Assembly: GCA_905250075.1 (NCBI GenBank) | Contig: CAJNOP010000093.1 | Coordinates: 316,335 to 380,334 of the forward strand | Origin: Rotaria sp. Silwood1 | Taxonomy: Eukaryota > Rotifera > Eurotatoria > Philodinida > Philodinidae | Length of the DNA: 64,000 bases | Reading direction: 5' to 3' | Part shown: piece by piece, positions 50,601-62,534 of the stretch | Layout: every line of letters begins with the position of its first letter | How positions within the stretch are numbered: position 1 is the stretch's first letter | Notes under the pieces: model-generated | Seen by the model: only the letters and a program-made list of their open reading frames with translations | Told to the model about the DNA's origin: nothing | Databases searched by the model: none | Position numbers and translations under genes: made by a program

Positions 50601-50911
50601 AGAAAAAAAATAATAAGAATTTTAGTTAATAGAAATCAAAAATAAAATAAAATCTATTCTACCTTAGCAGCGTATTGTTCAATAGCAGTTTGACAATAAA
50701 ATGAAGTAACAGTTATATTAGCCAAATGTTTATCACGAATAATTTTTTCAGTTGGAGATGCATATCGATTATTTCCATTTTCATTTGTTGTTTGTAATGA
50801 ATGTTTATTATCATGATTATTATTATTGATTGTATTTGTTACATTAGTTGTGTTCAGACGAACACATGGCCTTACTGACCATAGTAATCGATGTATTTTA
50901 GTACTAAACAT
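47699..50911 (-). CDS. BCKDK: branched-chain alpha-ketoacid dehydrogenase kinase
   Basis: This mitochondrial matrix kinase phosphorylates and inactivates the BCKDH E1-alpha subunit, controlling valine, leucine and isoleucine breakdown. Exons: 50663-50911, 50530-50598, 50365-50475, 50250-50297, 50071-50190, 49905-50003, 49771-49844, 49580-49708, 48160-48249, 47924-48094 and 47699-47843. Phases close to 434 aa (human 412). The N-terminus ([20 protein letters not shown]) looks like a mitochondrial presequence, extended by an Asn-rich stretch. The helical domain shows [54 protein letters not shown] and [13 protein letters not shown]. The GHKL ATPase domain has the N-box [15 protein letters not shown]1 KDRGGGMP and G2 [15 protein letters not shown], and ends [10 protein letters not shown]. 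Features such as the CNPLLLEL segment and the DYHFSSSHS loop match BCKDK better than PDK isoforms. Intron 8 is 1.3 kb; the others are short. Confidence 0.94.
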
Positions 50912-51331
50912 AATTTTTTTAATTATCTTTTCAAATAAATATCATGATCGATTTGTTAATAATAATTTAAACAAATCATATTTTTCGTGATATTCTTCGA
51001 GAAGAATGAGAAATAATCATATGGAAATAATATCCGTAATGATAGAAAGTTCAAATTCAACATCGCATAAAACACGCGCTGGCAGCGTGATATACATAAA
51101 TAAGTGTTATAATTGCAGTGACGACAGCCACTATCAGTAGTTTCTTGTTTGTATATGATTGGCTTTTGAATCAACCAATAAAATATGTTATTATGGAAAT
51201 AAATACGATTATTATTCAATGTATGTAAAGAACTGTGAAATAACAGTTTTGAGTATAAGAAGCTGCATAAATTTAAATTTTCTTCCTTTTTAGATTTTCT
51301 TTTAATTTCATCTTAAAGAAAAAGTTTAACC
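50912..51331. promoter_or_regulatory. bidirectional spacer between BCKDK and the first DDX19-like gene
   Basis: The two start codons are 420 bp apart on opposite strands, so both promoters lie in or around this interval. It is AT-rich with one GC patch near 51065-51090 (ACACGCGCTGGCAGCG). No defined motif was assigned. Confidence 0.4.
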
Positions 51332-54300
51332 ATGGCTGATAATGATAAAGCAAGTATTTTTCGTGGACAAAAAAATGTTTCAAGTTTTTCATCATCTTCA
51401 TCAACTGTAACAAATAATCAAGAACAACCAAAGGTATGTAATTTAGTATTTTAGTTATATTTAAAACCCCGAACGTTATGAAATGAGTAGAGGGGAGAGA
51501 TGAGAGTGAGTTTTTTTGTTTTGATTACAAGAGTTCTCGTCTTTTTCCTACATTCAATTTTGGTCAAATAAATGAAACTCTTAAAAACATATCTGATATT
51601 AATAATAATATTAAACGATCTGTTGATATTAATAATAATAATAATGATATTGATTATGATGATAAACCGGAAACATCTATAAGTATGGAACAATTATCAT
51701 TATTAAATAAACATACACATTTACGTGATATAAATTATTCATTAATATTGGAAGATGATGGAACAAATCCACAATCACCATTACATTCTGTTAAAACATT
51801 TGAAGAATTAAAATTAGAACCACAATTATTAAATGGTATTTATTATATGGGTTTTCGACGTCCATCACGTATTCAAGAACGTGCATTACCACAATTACTT
51901 GCTTATCCACCACGAAATATGATTGCACAATCACAAAATGGAACTGGAAAAACAGTAAAATGAAAAACAAAAAAAAATTTATACAATAAAAAAAAACTAT
52001 TCATTGAAATATTTAGGCAGCATTTTCTTTGGCAACACTTAGTCGTGTGGATCCAAATTTAAATTATGTTCAAGCACTTATTCTATCACCAACATTTGAA
52101 CTTGCTTTACAAATTGGACAAGTTATTGAAAAAATGGCAAAATTTTTACCATATATTAAAATAGCATATGCTGTACGTGATCCAACAATATCAAAACGAA
52201 ATGAATATACTAAAGGAAAAGTATTAGATGTTCCAATTGTTATTGGTACACCTGGTACTGTTGAAGATTGGTGTAAAAAAATGAAAATAATTGATTTAAA
52301 AAAATTACGTATGTTTGTTATTGATGAAGCTGATGTTATGATTAGTTTACCGGGTTTTTCACAAATTTGTATTGATCTTGTCAAAAATACTGTTGGAAAA
52401 GATTGTCAAACAATGCTTTTTTCAGCAACATATTCAGATGAGGTTTGTTTGAAAGAAAACAAATATTTTGAACTTTTCAAGACGATTTTTTTCATTTTTT
52501 TTTTATTGGATTAGGTTATGGATTTTGCTAAACGAATTATTGAAAATCCAGGTAAATTATTTCTAGATTTTAATTTAATCAAGAAATATATCCAACTGTC
52601 AGATGCTGTTCGATCTTAAATTTTAGCCATGAATAGGACGTAGTAAAACTGAGAAAATCCTAAAACGGTCCGAGTGAATACAGTAACCTAGCTAGAATTA
52701 TGATCGCTGGAGTTTCATGAAAAATTTAATTATTAGATTTTCATCTAAAATTCTCTTCATAGAAAGATCTCATGAAGAATAGACTATCGTGAAAATTTCT
52801 GTGCAAACGAATGTATTCTAATTGCGATATCGAATATCCAATGGATGGTTATATGTCATCAGACAAACGATATAGAATCGAATTGTCTTAGATACTTAAG
52901 ATCTCAAGAAAAATATGTATGTTTGAACTAAAATCTTTAGAAACAAGTTCAAAGGTTGAAAAACTCCTAAGACGATCATAATGCTGGACTAAGTGACGCA
53001 TCGATTTCAACTGATTGAGGATTTTTTAGTCTTACTCATTGCTATAATAATATCGAGCCAAACAATGTCCAACATTTACATGTGTATTTTCTTAGACAAC
53101 AAAAGTCAGTAGAGAATTTCGTCTATCCCTATTTGCTTTTAAGTCGACTATGTACAGATGATACTAAACATATCCAATGATTGACAAGATATATTTTCCT
53201 ATATTAGTATATCTTTACATCAAGAAAAAAGTCGTTGACATGTTTCGTTCATTTTGAATACATAAGTTGTAATAAAATCAGCTCTTACAGTTCTAGTAGG
53301 CTATTAAAGATTGTATATAGAAACAATTTTAGCTTCTAAAAAGCATGTTTCTGTACATTTTTTGCTTTTAAGTAAAGTTCGATTCTCATTATCTAAATCG
53401 ATTCGAATAGAAATATGATCTAACACTCGTTAATTTAATGTTGGCATTCAATACAAAGAATAGAATTATTAAATTACTAAAAAAGAGCAAGATTATTATT
53501 AATATGTCATAACTCTCGCATTTTCTTTGCATAGTTTTTTACTTGCACTAAATGCAGAAAACTACTCAATCACTACAAGAAAAAAAAAAGAAACTCCATT
53601 TAGAAAAGTTGTATAGAACATAACACTGCACTCTAACGAAAGAATTGGTCGAGGTGATATCTCCCGTTGGAGGTAAGATCCTAGTCATTAAGCAGATTTT
53701 GTTGAGTCTAGAAGAAACATAGAGAGATTCTTCGCCATGCATTTGCTCTTCCGAAGTTATAACCGTTATACTGGATTTCTTGCCTTTGATACAGTATTTA
53801 TAAACATTTCAGAGAAACGAATTTTGGCTTAATACTTTTTTCATAGACAGTTCTCGAAGTCATTAGTTTTCTAGAAGTTTCAGCTAAAAAGAAGAGTCTC
53901 TTCTCGAAATATCAAATCTAATAAAAAAAAACCATGATACTGCATCAGAACAATGGCTAGAACTTCAAAAAAAGTAGCACATGAGGAAGAATCCTTCTTG
54001 ATTACTCCTATTCTCAATAGGCTCTTCATAAGATTGTCTACTTTTCTTCACATTCAATTCTATCTATTAATTCTTTTTGTTTTTATTTAGTTATTTTTCG
54101 ATTAAAACGTGAAGAACAATCATTATCAAATATTCGTAAGTATTCGTACACATTTTCATTATTATTAATAATTTATTGTTTTTTTTTTTTTGATTAACTA
54201 GGTCAATTTTATATTGAATGTAATAATGATGAAGAAAAATATGATGCTGTTAAAACAATCTATTCATCAATAACTATTGGTCAAGCAATGATTTTTTGTC

Positions 54301-54802
54301 GTTATAAACGTACAGCTCATGCACTTGCATTACGAATGATAAATGATAAACATTGTGTTGAATTACTATCATCAGAATTAACTGTTGAACAACGTGCTGC
54401 TATAATAAATCGTTTTCGTAATGGAAAATTTCGTGTTTTAGTTGTAACAAATGTTTGTGCACGTGGTATTGATATTGATGATATATCATTAGTACTTAAT
54501 TTTGAATTTCCACTTGTTTATGATGATAAAAAACATTGTTTTATTGATAAACCTGATTATGATACATATTTACATCGTATTGGACGTGCTGGACGTTTTG
54601 GCCGTATTGGTCATACGTATGTTTTAATGTAGATCGATAATTGTTTTTATTATTTTTTGTTTTTTTTCTTCTTTTATATAGATTTAATTTAATAACACCA
54701 TCAGAAAAACATTTACTTAAACAAGTTGAAAACTATTTTCAAAAACCAATTGTGGAATTTTCCGAAAAATATATTGTTGATGATGAACTTTATAACATAT
54801 AG
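51332..54802 (+). CDS. DDX19/Dbp5-like DEAD-box RNA helicase, copy 1
   Basis: A DEAD-box ATPase of the DDX19/Dbp5 type, which remodels mRNPs on the cytoplasmic face of the nuclear pore during mRNA export. Exons 51332-51433, 51532-51954, 52017-52442, 52515-52551, 54091-54135, 54202-54616 and 54682-54802 give 522 aa (human about 479). Residues 35-100 are Asn/Asp-rich and include low-complexity runs. Motifs: Q-like GFRRPSRIQERALP, motif I AQSQNGTGKT, Ib [42 protein letters not shown] and VI HRIGRAGRFGR. FEFPLVYDDKKHCFIDKPDY recalls the DDX19 insert. The C-terminus FQKPIVEFSEKYIVDDE matches the family. Intron 4 is 1.5 kb and non-coding. A second copy lies 160 bp downstream in the same orientation, so this pair arose by tandem duplication. 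Confidence 0.93.
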
Positions 54803-54962
54803 ATATATATATATGTTGATAAATTTGGTTATTTTTTGATTTTGTTCTCCCTGTGAAATGTGATATTTTTGTTTGATTAGAAATTTTGAAAGAACAGAAA
54901 TTTATTATAGATTTTTGAACAGAAAAGAAAGCCAGATTTTTTTTCTTATTTAGTCTGAAACT

Positions 54963-57900
54963 ATGACATCAACAACGACAAATGATAATTCAATTTCACT
55001 AACACAAACAATTCAACATCCTTTTCCTGCGTCAAAATCAGCATCAACATCACCATTACCTTCACTTGCAAATGCTACGGAACCAAATAGTTCTTCATCG
55101 AATCAACAACAATCATCAGTTGCTACTTTTCCTCAAAGAACAACAGGAGCATCACCAACAGTATGTTTACATTCATGGTTCTTTATTTCTATTTTGTACG
55201 TTTATTGGCATTACCGCAGTACTCATAAGTGCCGACAGTAGATTGCCAGTTGAAAAACAATTATCAAGCAGAGAATACCCAACGGTTTAAGAGTAATATC
55301 ATTTTTTGTGATCCAAAATTTTTGTTTTCTGTTACCATTGTATAATCTAAAGTAGTATTCATCTATTGAGGACATTTTGGGATCTAAAACTTGTTTCTTA
55401 AACTTAAAAAAATTAGGTTCATGTAACAGAAACAGCGAATCGCGTTTTTCTCAAACCAACTTTTTTTCATGAAGACAGTGCATAAACATCCCTGTCTTTT
55501 CAGCCTAGTATGCCCGATTGAGATGAAACTTTCATCATATATACTATACTCTGTTTGGAACAGATATTTTTTTTTTGTTTCAAATAGTATTGTTCTGCTG
55601 ATTTTTGTTAGCTCTTACGGAAAAAGCTCTATTAAAAAAGACATGCTTTTTTAGAGTACTTCTCAGGCTTGTTTCTTTTTATTCGAAGTACAAAAAATAA
55701 GTAGATGCCCATCTTAAACAGTGTCTCGTGCCTATTAAAAAAAATTTTTAGCTCAATAGAAAATAGTATCTCGAAGAAACGGAGAAAGGCAACTTTTTGC
55801 CATTGAGATCCTTGTATCTCGTACAAGGTAGCATTTCGAAACTTTGAGTCGGCAACAACTTTCGCTCAACGTACCCTGAAAATATCAATTTTTCTGGTGA
55901 ATGGTTCTCCAAAAACCTTGAAAATTTGTGGAAGGTACTCTTCAGTACCACCGGTATAGCACACATTATACTAAACGGTGTACCGGCGACTTTTGCCGTG
56001 TTTGAATTATATACCTTTCACTTCGAAAGTTTCAAGAATGAAATGTTGTAAAATTTTTATTGATACTTAAGACTAATAAAGAATCTCCATTTGGTGGTTC
56101 ATTTATACAACCATCTACAACTGGATCAAATACAGAGTTTTCATTTACAAAACCATTACCAACAAATAGCTCTGGTCATTTTTTTTCAAATACAACATCA
56201 AACAATGCTTCTGGTGTTTATTTTCCAAATACAACAACAGGAAATGTTCCTATGTTTAATTTTACAAATTCATCAGAAAATCCTTTTAATGTTCCATCTA
56301 ATCAATCAACAATTAATTCACAGGTTCGACAACCAATACAATCATTTACATTTACATCATCAAAACAACAACAAGAAATATCCAATAATAAATCACAAGA
56401 TTCATTCCCAGTAACATCAACTCATAAATCAAATGCAATATCAATCATAAAAGAAGCAGCAGGAACTACACAAAATAATATATCAACATCTTCAAGAAAA
56501 CCATCTGATCCTGCAACACCTATTTCACAACAATCAAGTTTCCCAAATCAAGAACAAGAAGCAACAGATCTTCCGGCTTCATTAGCTGATATATCATTAT
56601 TAGAAAAAAAAATTCATACAAAATTAGTAGATTCAAGTGCATTAGTTATTGATCGTAGTGATCCAACATCACCACTATACTCATTAAAATCATTTCAAGA
56701 TCTCAATTTGAAACCTGAGTTGTTAAAAGGTAATTTTTTAAAAATAGTTCAACTTAAAATAAATAAAAGTCGTCATTTCATTCTTCAAAAAAGAAGAAAA
56801 TATTATTGTATATATTTGTCTCATAGAAAATAAGAGTTTTCTACAAAAAAAACGTTTTTCTTTATCCTCAAAATATTCGGCATATCAGCTACTAGTTTTA
56901 AACAAATATCAATATGCCTTTGTATATAGATTTTGATAAGCTGATCATGATGACACAGAAAGTTTCTTTGTCCTATAGTTACAATATTTTGTTTTTCATT
57001 TATGTATTAGATTAGAAGTCTTCCTAAAAAAAGACAAGTGTCTTTTTCTTTATAAATAGATAGCTGAATAACATTTGAAATTTAGTATATTTAATTTAAT
57101 TCTTCACGTAAACATAAGAAGTTGACATTTGTTAACAACTATTTCTTGGCTATTGTATATAGAGAAACTCCTTTTTTATTTCATCACAATCTACATGTCG
57201 CATTCTATGAACTAGCATGAGGAAATCCATAAAGAACATCCGATCACAAAACACTTTTTGTTATGACCCTTCCTCCATAGTCCAGTTTCGGTCTTGCTGC
57301 ACTTCTCTTGGATGTAAGATTTAAGAATAGTTTTTACAAAATACTTTAAGACCAATCTAAGAATTCTCCAGTCACTCTTTGTGAATGGACTCAATCTATG
57401 TTATTTTTAATGACGAGACAATGGAAACTTCTTTCATTTATAAGAACTTTATACTTTTGTCTTTTTTTTCATAGGTGTTTACAGTATGGGTTTTCAAGCT
57501 CCCAGCAAAATTCAAGAAATTGCTCTACCGCATTTATTAAACAATCCACCAAGTACAGAAAATTCGTCATGTTTAATTGTATTGTCTAAGTAATTTTGTT
57601 TTCTAGAAAATATAATAGCACAATCACAATCTGGTACAGGTAAAACAGCTGCTTTTTCATTAGCAATACTATCACGTATTGATCCATCGATTCCATCAGT
57701 GCAAGCACTTATTCTTGCACCAACATTTGAATTAGCTATACAAATTGGTTCGGTTATTGAAAAAATGGCACAATTTTTACCATATATTAAAATTGCTTAT
57801 GCTGTGCGTAATGCCCTAACACAAACAGCAACTACTTATGTTCGTCGTCAACTTTTAAGCGAACCAATTGTTATTGGTACACCAGGTACAGTTGAAGATT

Positions 57901-59118
57901 GGTGTCGTCGACAACGTGTTATAGATTTAAGTAAATTACGTGTATGTTGTGTTGATGAAGCTGATGTTATGATAGCAACTGAAGGTTTTCAAAAAACATG
58001 TGTTGATATTGTACGAAGTCTTGATCCTTCCGTTTGTCAAATGATGTTATTTTCAGCTACATATTCCGATGAAGTTATGACATTTGCACGTGAAATTGTT
58101 AAAGATCCAGTTGTTTTAAGATTAAAACGTGAAAAACAAACATTACATAATATAAGACAATTTTTTATACGTTGTTATGATTCTGAACAAAAATATCATG
58201 CTATTGAACAAATTTATGCTCATTTAATACTTGGACAAGCGATGATTTTTTGTCGAACAAAAGCAACAGCACGTGAATTAGCTGTTCGAATGGCAAATCA
58301 ACAACATTCAGTACGAGAATTAACAGGAGCTTTAGATATTGAACAACGTGCATCAGTTATTCGTCAATTTCGTGACCGTGTATTTAATGTACTTATATCA
58401 ACAAATGTTACAGCCCGTGGTAAGTTTAAGCATCTTTTCATTGTTTGATTTTTCGAATCATAAATATTATCTCTATCATTCGCATCCTTTCTCACGGGTA
58501 TCCTAAGGTCGCCAGAATTTCACGAATAGAGCTTGTCGAGTTTGAGTCCGAAAATTTTTCGTGCGATGAGCTTTATTAGTTTGATAAGTATGCTCAGTGT
58601 GCCAGTCACTGAATACAAAAAGCTAGAAAAAAATATCTCGTATTTTCTGGGCGACTATCCAATATCAATTGGAAAGTTTTATTAAGAATATCAAAGTACG
58701 CTTCGTTGAGTCCGAAAAAGTTTAATCGATCGTGTCTTTCGCTATATATTGATTAGTCCTGTGATAAAAATATTAGAATTAAATGATTGATATTTTTTTT
58801 TCAGGCATTGATATTGAAGATGTTTCATTAGTTATTAATTATGATATGCCAGTTACTATGGATTTTAAACCAGATTATGAAACATATCTTCATCGTATTG
58901 GTCGTTGTGGTCGTTTCGGTAAATTAGGTATGTTAAATATTTCTTTTAATATTTGTTAAATATTGAGTCTTTTTTTTTTGTTTTGAGGTTATACATTTAA
59001 TTTAATTGGTTCAGAAAAAGATTTTAATACAATGAAAGCAATTGAAGAATATTTCCATCATCCTATTGTTGAAATAACTATTGATGACATAATCAATCTT
59101 GAACAAGATCAAGAATAA
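54963..59118 (+). CDS. DDX19/Dbp5-like DEAD-box RNA helicase, copy 2, with Phe-spaced N-terminal extension
   Basis: Exons 54963-55160, 56072-56729, 57475-57552, 57607-58419, 58805-58927 and 58988-59118 give 666 aa. The last ~390 residues form the helicase: [64 protein letters not shown] and [11 protein letters not shown]. It keeps the canonical motif I Ser that copy 1 has as Asn. The first ~230 residues are Ser/Thr/Asn/Gln-rich with regularly spaced aromatic motifs (PFGG, FSFTKP, HFFSN, FNFTNS, NPFN, FTFTSS). This composition resembles nucleoporin FG/FxF regions and is absent from copy 1 and from human DDX19. Dbp5 works at Nup214/Gle1, so pore tethering is a reasonable guess. Introns of 0.9 and 0.75 kb interrupt the extension and its junction. 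Confidence 0.92.
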
Positions 59119-59281
59119 AATTTATTTTCATAAATTTGTATTATTGAATAGAAGTCTTTTTTTTCTGTGTCTGCTGTCAAGCACGATATTCTGTTTGACT
59201 CTTTCTGTCCTTTTTTGTTCTTCTTCATGTGTGATACATTATCAAAAAATAAAAATCAAGATATAAAAAAAAATTTTTTTT

Positions 59282-59848
59282 CTATATTTCAATAGGAAAA
59301 TGTATTTTATGTGAGTGACTTGATTTTGAATGATGAATTAATGGTAATTTAAGTCGAGCATTATCTGTTTGAGGCCAATCATTACTTGTTTCATAATCAT
59401 CACGAATAAGTGATTCAGTTGTATTCATAAAATGTTCTTTTCGTAAATTTTGTAAACGTTTTTTTTGTTTTAATTCTTCAATATATTGTTGAGTACGATG
59501 TTCAAATAGATATTCATATGATCGTTTATTTTGAAGAATATGATGTACTGGTTGAACTGAATATTCTTTTATTGTCCAATATCTTTTGGTTAATTTATAA
59601 TAAAATTGATGAGTACTTGATTCTTCTATTGGTTTATATTTATATGATACAAATAAACCAAGATCATTTTTAGCATGTTGTTCACAACGACGCTCGGCAA
59701 AATATAATTTATAATCAATAAGACGAATATGTCGTTGATAAACTGAAAATTTTTCTTTGAGCATTTCATCTTCTTGTCTATTATGTCGATGTGCTAAAAT
59801 ATGATTATCAAATGATCGACGTAATAATTGTTCTCGAACATGTTTCAT
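59282..59848 (-). CDS. 188-aa protein of unknown function
   Basis: A single uninterrupted frame with codon use like the neighbouring genes. It begins MKHVREQLLRRSFDNHILAH and is rich in charged and aromatic residues. A helical, possibly coiled-coil region covers about residues 110-150 (HRTQQYIEELKQKKRLQNLR). The C-terminus is His/Ser/Lys-rich. There is no signal peptide or membrane segment. Its 3' end lies 163 bp from the stop of the second helicase, in convergent orientation. No family was recognised. Spliced 5' exons cannot be excluded. Confidence 0.6.
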   Translation of the reverse strand: MKHVREQLLRRSFDNHILAHRHNRQEDEMLKEKFSVYQRHIRLIDYKLYFAERRCEQHAKNDLGLFVSYKYKPIEESSTHQFYYKLTKRYWTIKEYSVQPVHHILQNKRSYEYLFEHRTQQYIEELKQKKRLQNLRKEHFMNTTESLIRDDYETSNDWPQTDNARLKLPLIHHSKSSHSHKIHFPIEI

Positions 59849-61654
59849 TCCGATTATTGTAAGAAAAAAAATAATATGAAGATAACAGAAAAAAACACAA
59901 AGAAATTGTTTATAGTTGCATATGTACTTATTTTTTTTTCTTTATTTGACATGAAATATAGATTTTGTTAACATGCAAACAATATGTTTTCTTCAATGAG
60001 AACAAAAAAACAGATTTTGTTTTTAATCAAAAATAATCATAATGTTGGCATGGATAGAAATGAAATATATTAAAGATCTATGAAAAATAATAAGTATAGT
60101 ATATGAATCATGAAAATTACTATTAATAAATTTTAAATGAACAACAATTATTATTGATTTTATTACTCGCAAGTAAGATAATATGATATTGTTTCATTTA
60201 TTAAACTTTCTTTAATATAGTATTTTGTATATATGACTCGTAATTATGCAGTTTTATATACGAAACAATTAGCAATTAGTCATGTGAAGCATGGCCACAA
60301 ATATCGACTTCTTCACAACAGTTTTTCCTAAAGAAACTAGAAGGATAACTCAAGTTGAATTTTTTTTTGTTCAAAAGTGTCTCCATTTGAAAATTCTGTG
60401 TATCAGTGATGGCTAGCACTGACTACGACCAATGCAAAACATTTTTCTCTGCCGGAGATTGTTTCATCCTCATGTCTTAAACGACATTTTGAAGAAGAGA
60501 AAATTTTAAATAAAAGTCCTAACTCAAACTATTCTTCTAGTTTCATCATGACAGATAGTTGTGAAAGCCTTCTCTTTTTCTCTGATCACGACCGTGACAT
60601 AGGTCTCTACGAGGAAATGAGATACATTTATTATTATCACTTGTTCATCTTAAGGTGCTGTCAGATTGATGCTTTCAATGAATATGTCTAGCATTAAAAA
60701 AAGAATTTATTCGAAACTCTTCACATTCATTACTGTAAGGTTTAACGAGACTCGTCAATATCTACGAAAGATGAATTATTAACAGAATATATGTATATAT
60801 AAATACAGAGTGTCTCGAAAGTTGCTTCCTAAACGTGTTTTAGTATATCTTTACTATTCGATTCAACTTGATCAACTAATTTTTTTTTAATGATAGGTTC
60901 ATAAATCGTGTTTTTAGTTGCATGAGGAAACTGTAAAAGCAACCTCCAAAGCTATCACATTTAAGCGACATATAAAGATTTAGCGCTTTGTTCTACATGT
61001 ACAAAACCGTTTTTCTTGAATCATTCTGATATTTAAAGGGCTCAGACATTTAATAGTCGTTTATAAACATTTATTTTGATATATTCTCATTAAAAGAAAT
61101 TCGATAGTCTAAACTCTAGATACCCTAAAGCTGATAACATCACTTCATCTATTCTATACCATTGATTATCGAACCTATCGGTTAGCTAGAAGTTAACTGT
61201 CTTCGAATAAATACTCTAAGCTGCTTGAAATTCAGTTTTCTTTCTATAAAATCACGTAAAAGAAGACTTGAAGTATATCAAAGTCATTTTGCTGACCAAT
61301 CTCTGAATCGTTAGAAAAATGATTCAAAAATTAGTTTGTTTAAGATTACATATCACATAGTAAGTTTTGGTAAGTACATTGAAACTTCAAAGCGATCCAA
61401 GAATTATTTTAAGTCCAAATACGGCAGCTGTATTTTTTAACTAATACAGAGGGTAAGCATTTGAATAACACGCAAGAACATGAAGTAATCAAAAAAAAAA
61501 CAAATAAGCGTTGCATCATGTCTTTTTACATATAGAAAAGTGCTAAGTTTTTATATTTCAGTTAGATTCAATCAAATACTAAAGATATACGAAATGTTTA
61601 ATAGGTGGAATAGTTGTTTCCTTTAATTGATTTTATTTCTTAAGAAAACAAAAT
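59849..61654. other. 1.8-kb intergenic region, nothing recognised
   Basis: AT-rich DNA without supported frames or clear inverted repeats. It contains the promoter side of the 188-aa gene and the 3' flank of the secreted-protein gene. Confidence 0.4.
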
Positions 61655-62534
61655 CTATATTTTAGGACATTCATATGTCGATGTAATTGATGTGTAGACA
61701 TCAATTTGCCAAGCACCTAACGGTTGATCTCCTGTATTTGTATAAGTTCCAGATGGTATATGCTGAAATATATCACCGTTTATGTTTAATGTCATACGGA
61801 CTGGTCGAATATGAGCCGTTTGAGAAAAATTATAAATATTTGAAGCACATTTTGTGTGATGGGAAATTGAAACTGGAGGAAAAGCAAGCCAAGGTGAAAT
61901 ATTTGCATCTACGAATGATGAAAAATTAGCTGCTTTCGGTGAATCAAACGGTACCAAAGATGGTATTAAAGGTTCAAATGAAACTTCTACAGATCCTTGT
62001 TTATACGAAATCGAATACTTGTTATTGTCAAAGTCAGCATGCATAGTAGCCTAAATATTCAAATGAATATTTTTGTCTTATAATGAAGATAATTCAAAAA
62101 AAACGAATAAAACTTACCAAATAAGTTGGAAGTCCATAGACCAACTGTGTAGCACTAACATCAATTAAATTATTTTGATAAACAAGTGGTTTTAACATAA
62201 CATTTTTATTTTGACGAATTAAATAAGGTATTTCTAATTTAAATTCAACAAATGTTTGTTCTGTTATGTTAGCTAACCATGGTGGTAATGAACTTTGTTG
62301 ACAATGATTTTGTTGATTAAATTCAAAATAAACAGGATGTTCATTATTTTTCATATAATTTGCTAATGGATTTGATGAATTAAATGTAAGTTCTTCTTTC
62401 GATTGGTCAAGAAATGATTGTAAAATCGTTTTTGAAAATGGTAATAATACCCACCATGCTGTTGTCCGACAATTTGTTTGACTATTACTGATGGATATTA
62501 AGCAAAGTAACAAAAAGATTTTACCTAACATCAT
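61655..62534 (-). CDS. secreted protein of unknown function, possibly acetoacetate-decarboxylase-like
   Basis: Exons 62118-62534 and 61655-62050 give 270 aa, joined by a 67-nt intron with good GTAAGT and TTTAG signals. Residues 1-18 form a signal peptide (MMLGKIFLLLCLISISNS), so the protein is probably exported; several N-glycosylation sequons (NSS, NIT, NFS) follow. The middle contains LVYGLPTYLVATMHADFDNN, which loosely resembles the YG.PK.LA segment of acetoacetate-decarboxylase-fold proteins. The catalytic Lys expected there is a Tyr, so an enzyme activity is not claimed. The C-terminus (QPLGAWQIDVYTS) is unassigned. The start is the first of two adjacent Met codons. Confidence 0.72.

Noticed and set aside
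52552..54090. An additional gene inside the 1.5-kb intron of the first helicase
   Set aside because: No exon-like frames or clear terminal inverted repeats could be found by eye; it is treated as intron sequence.
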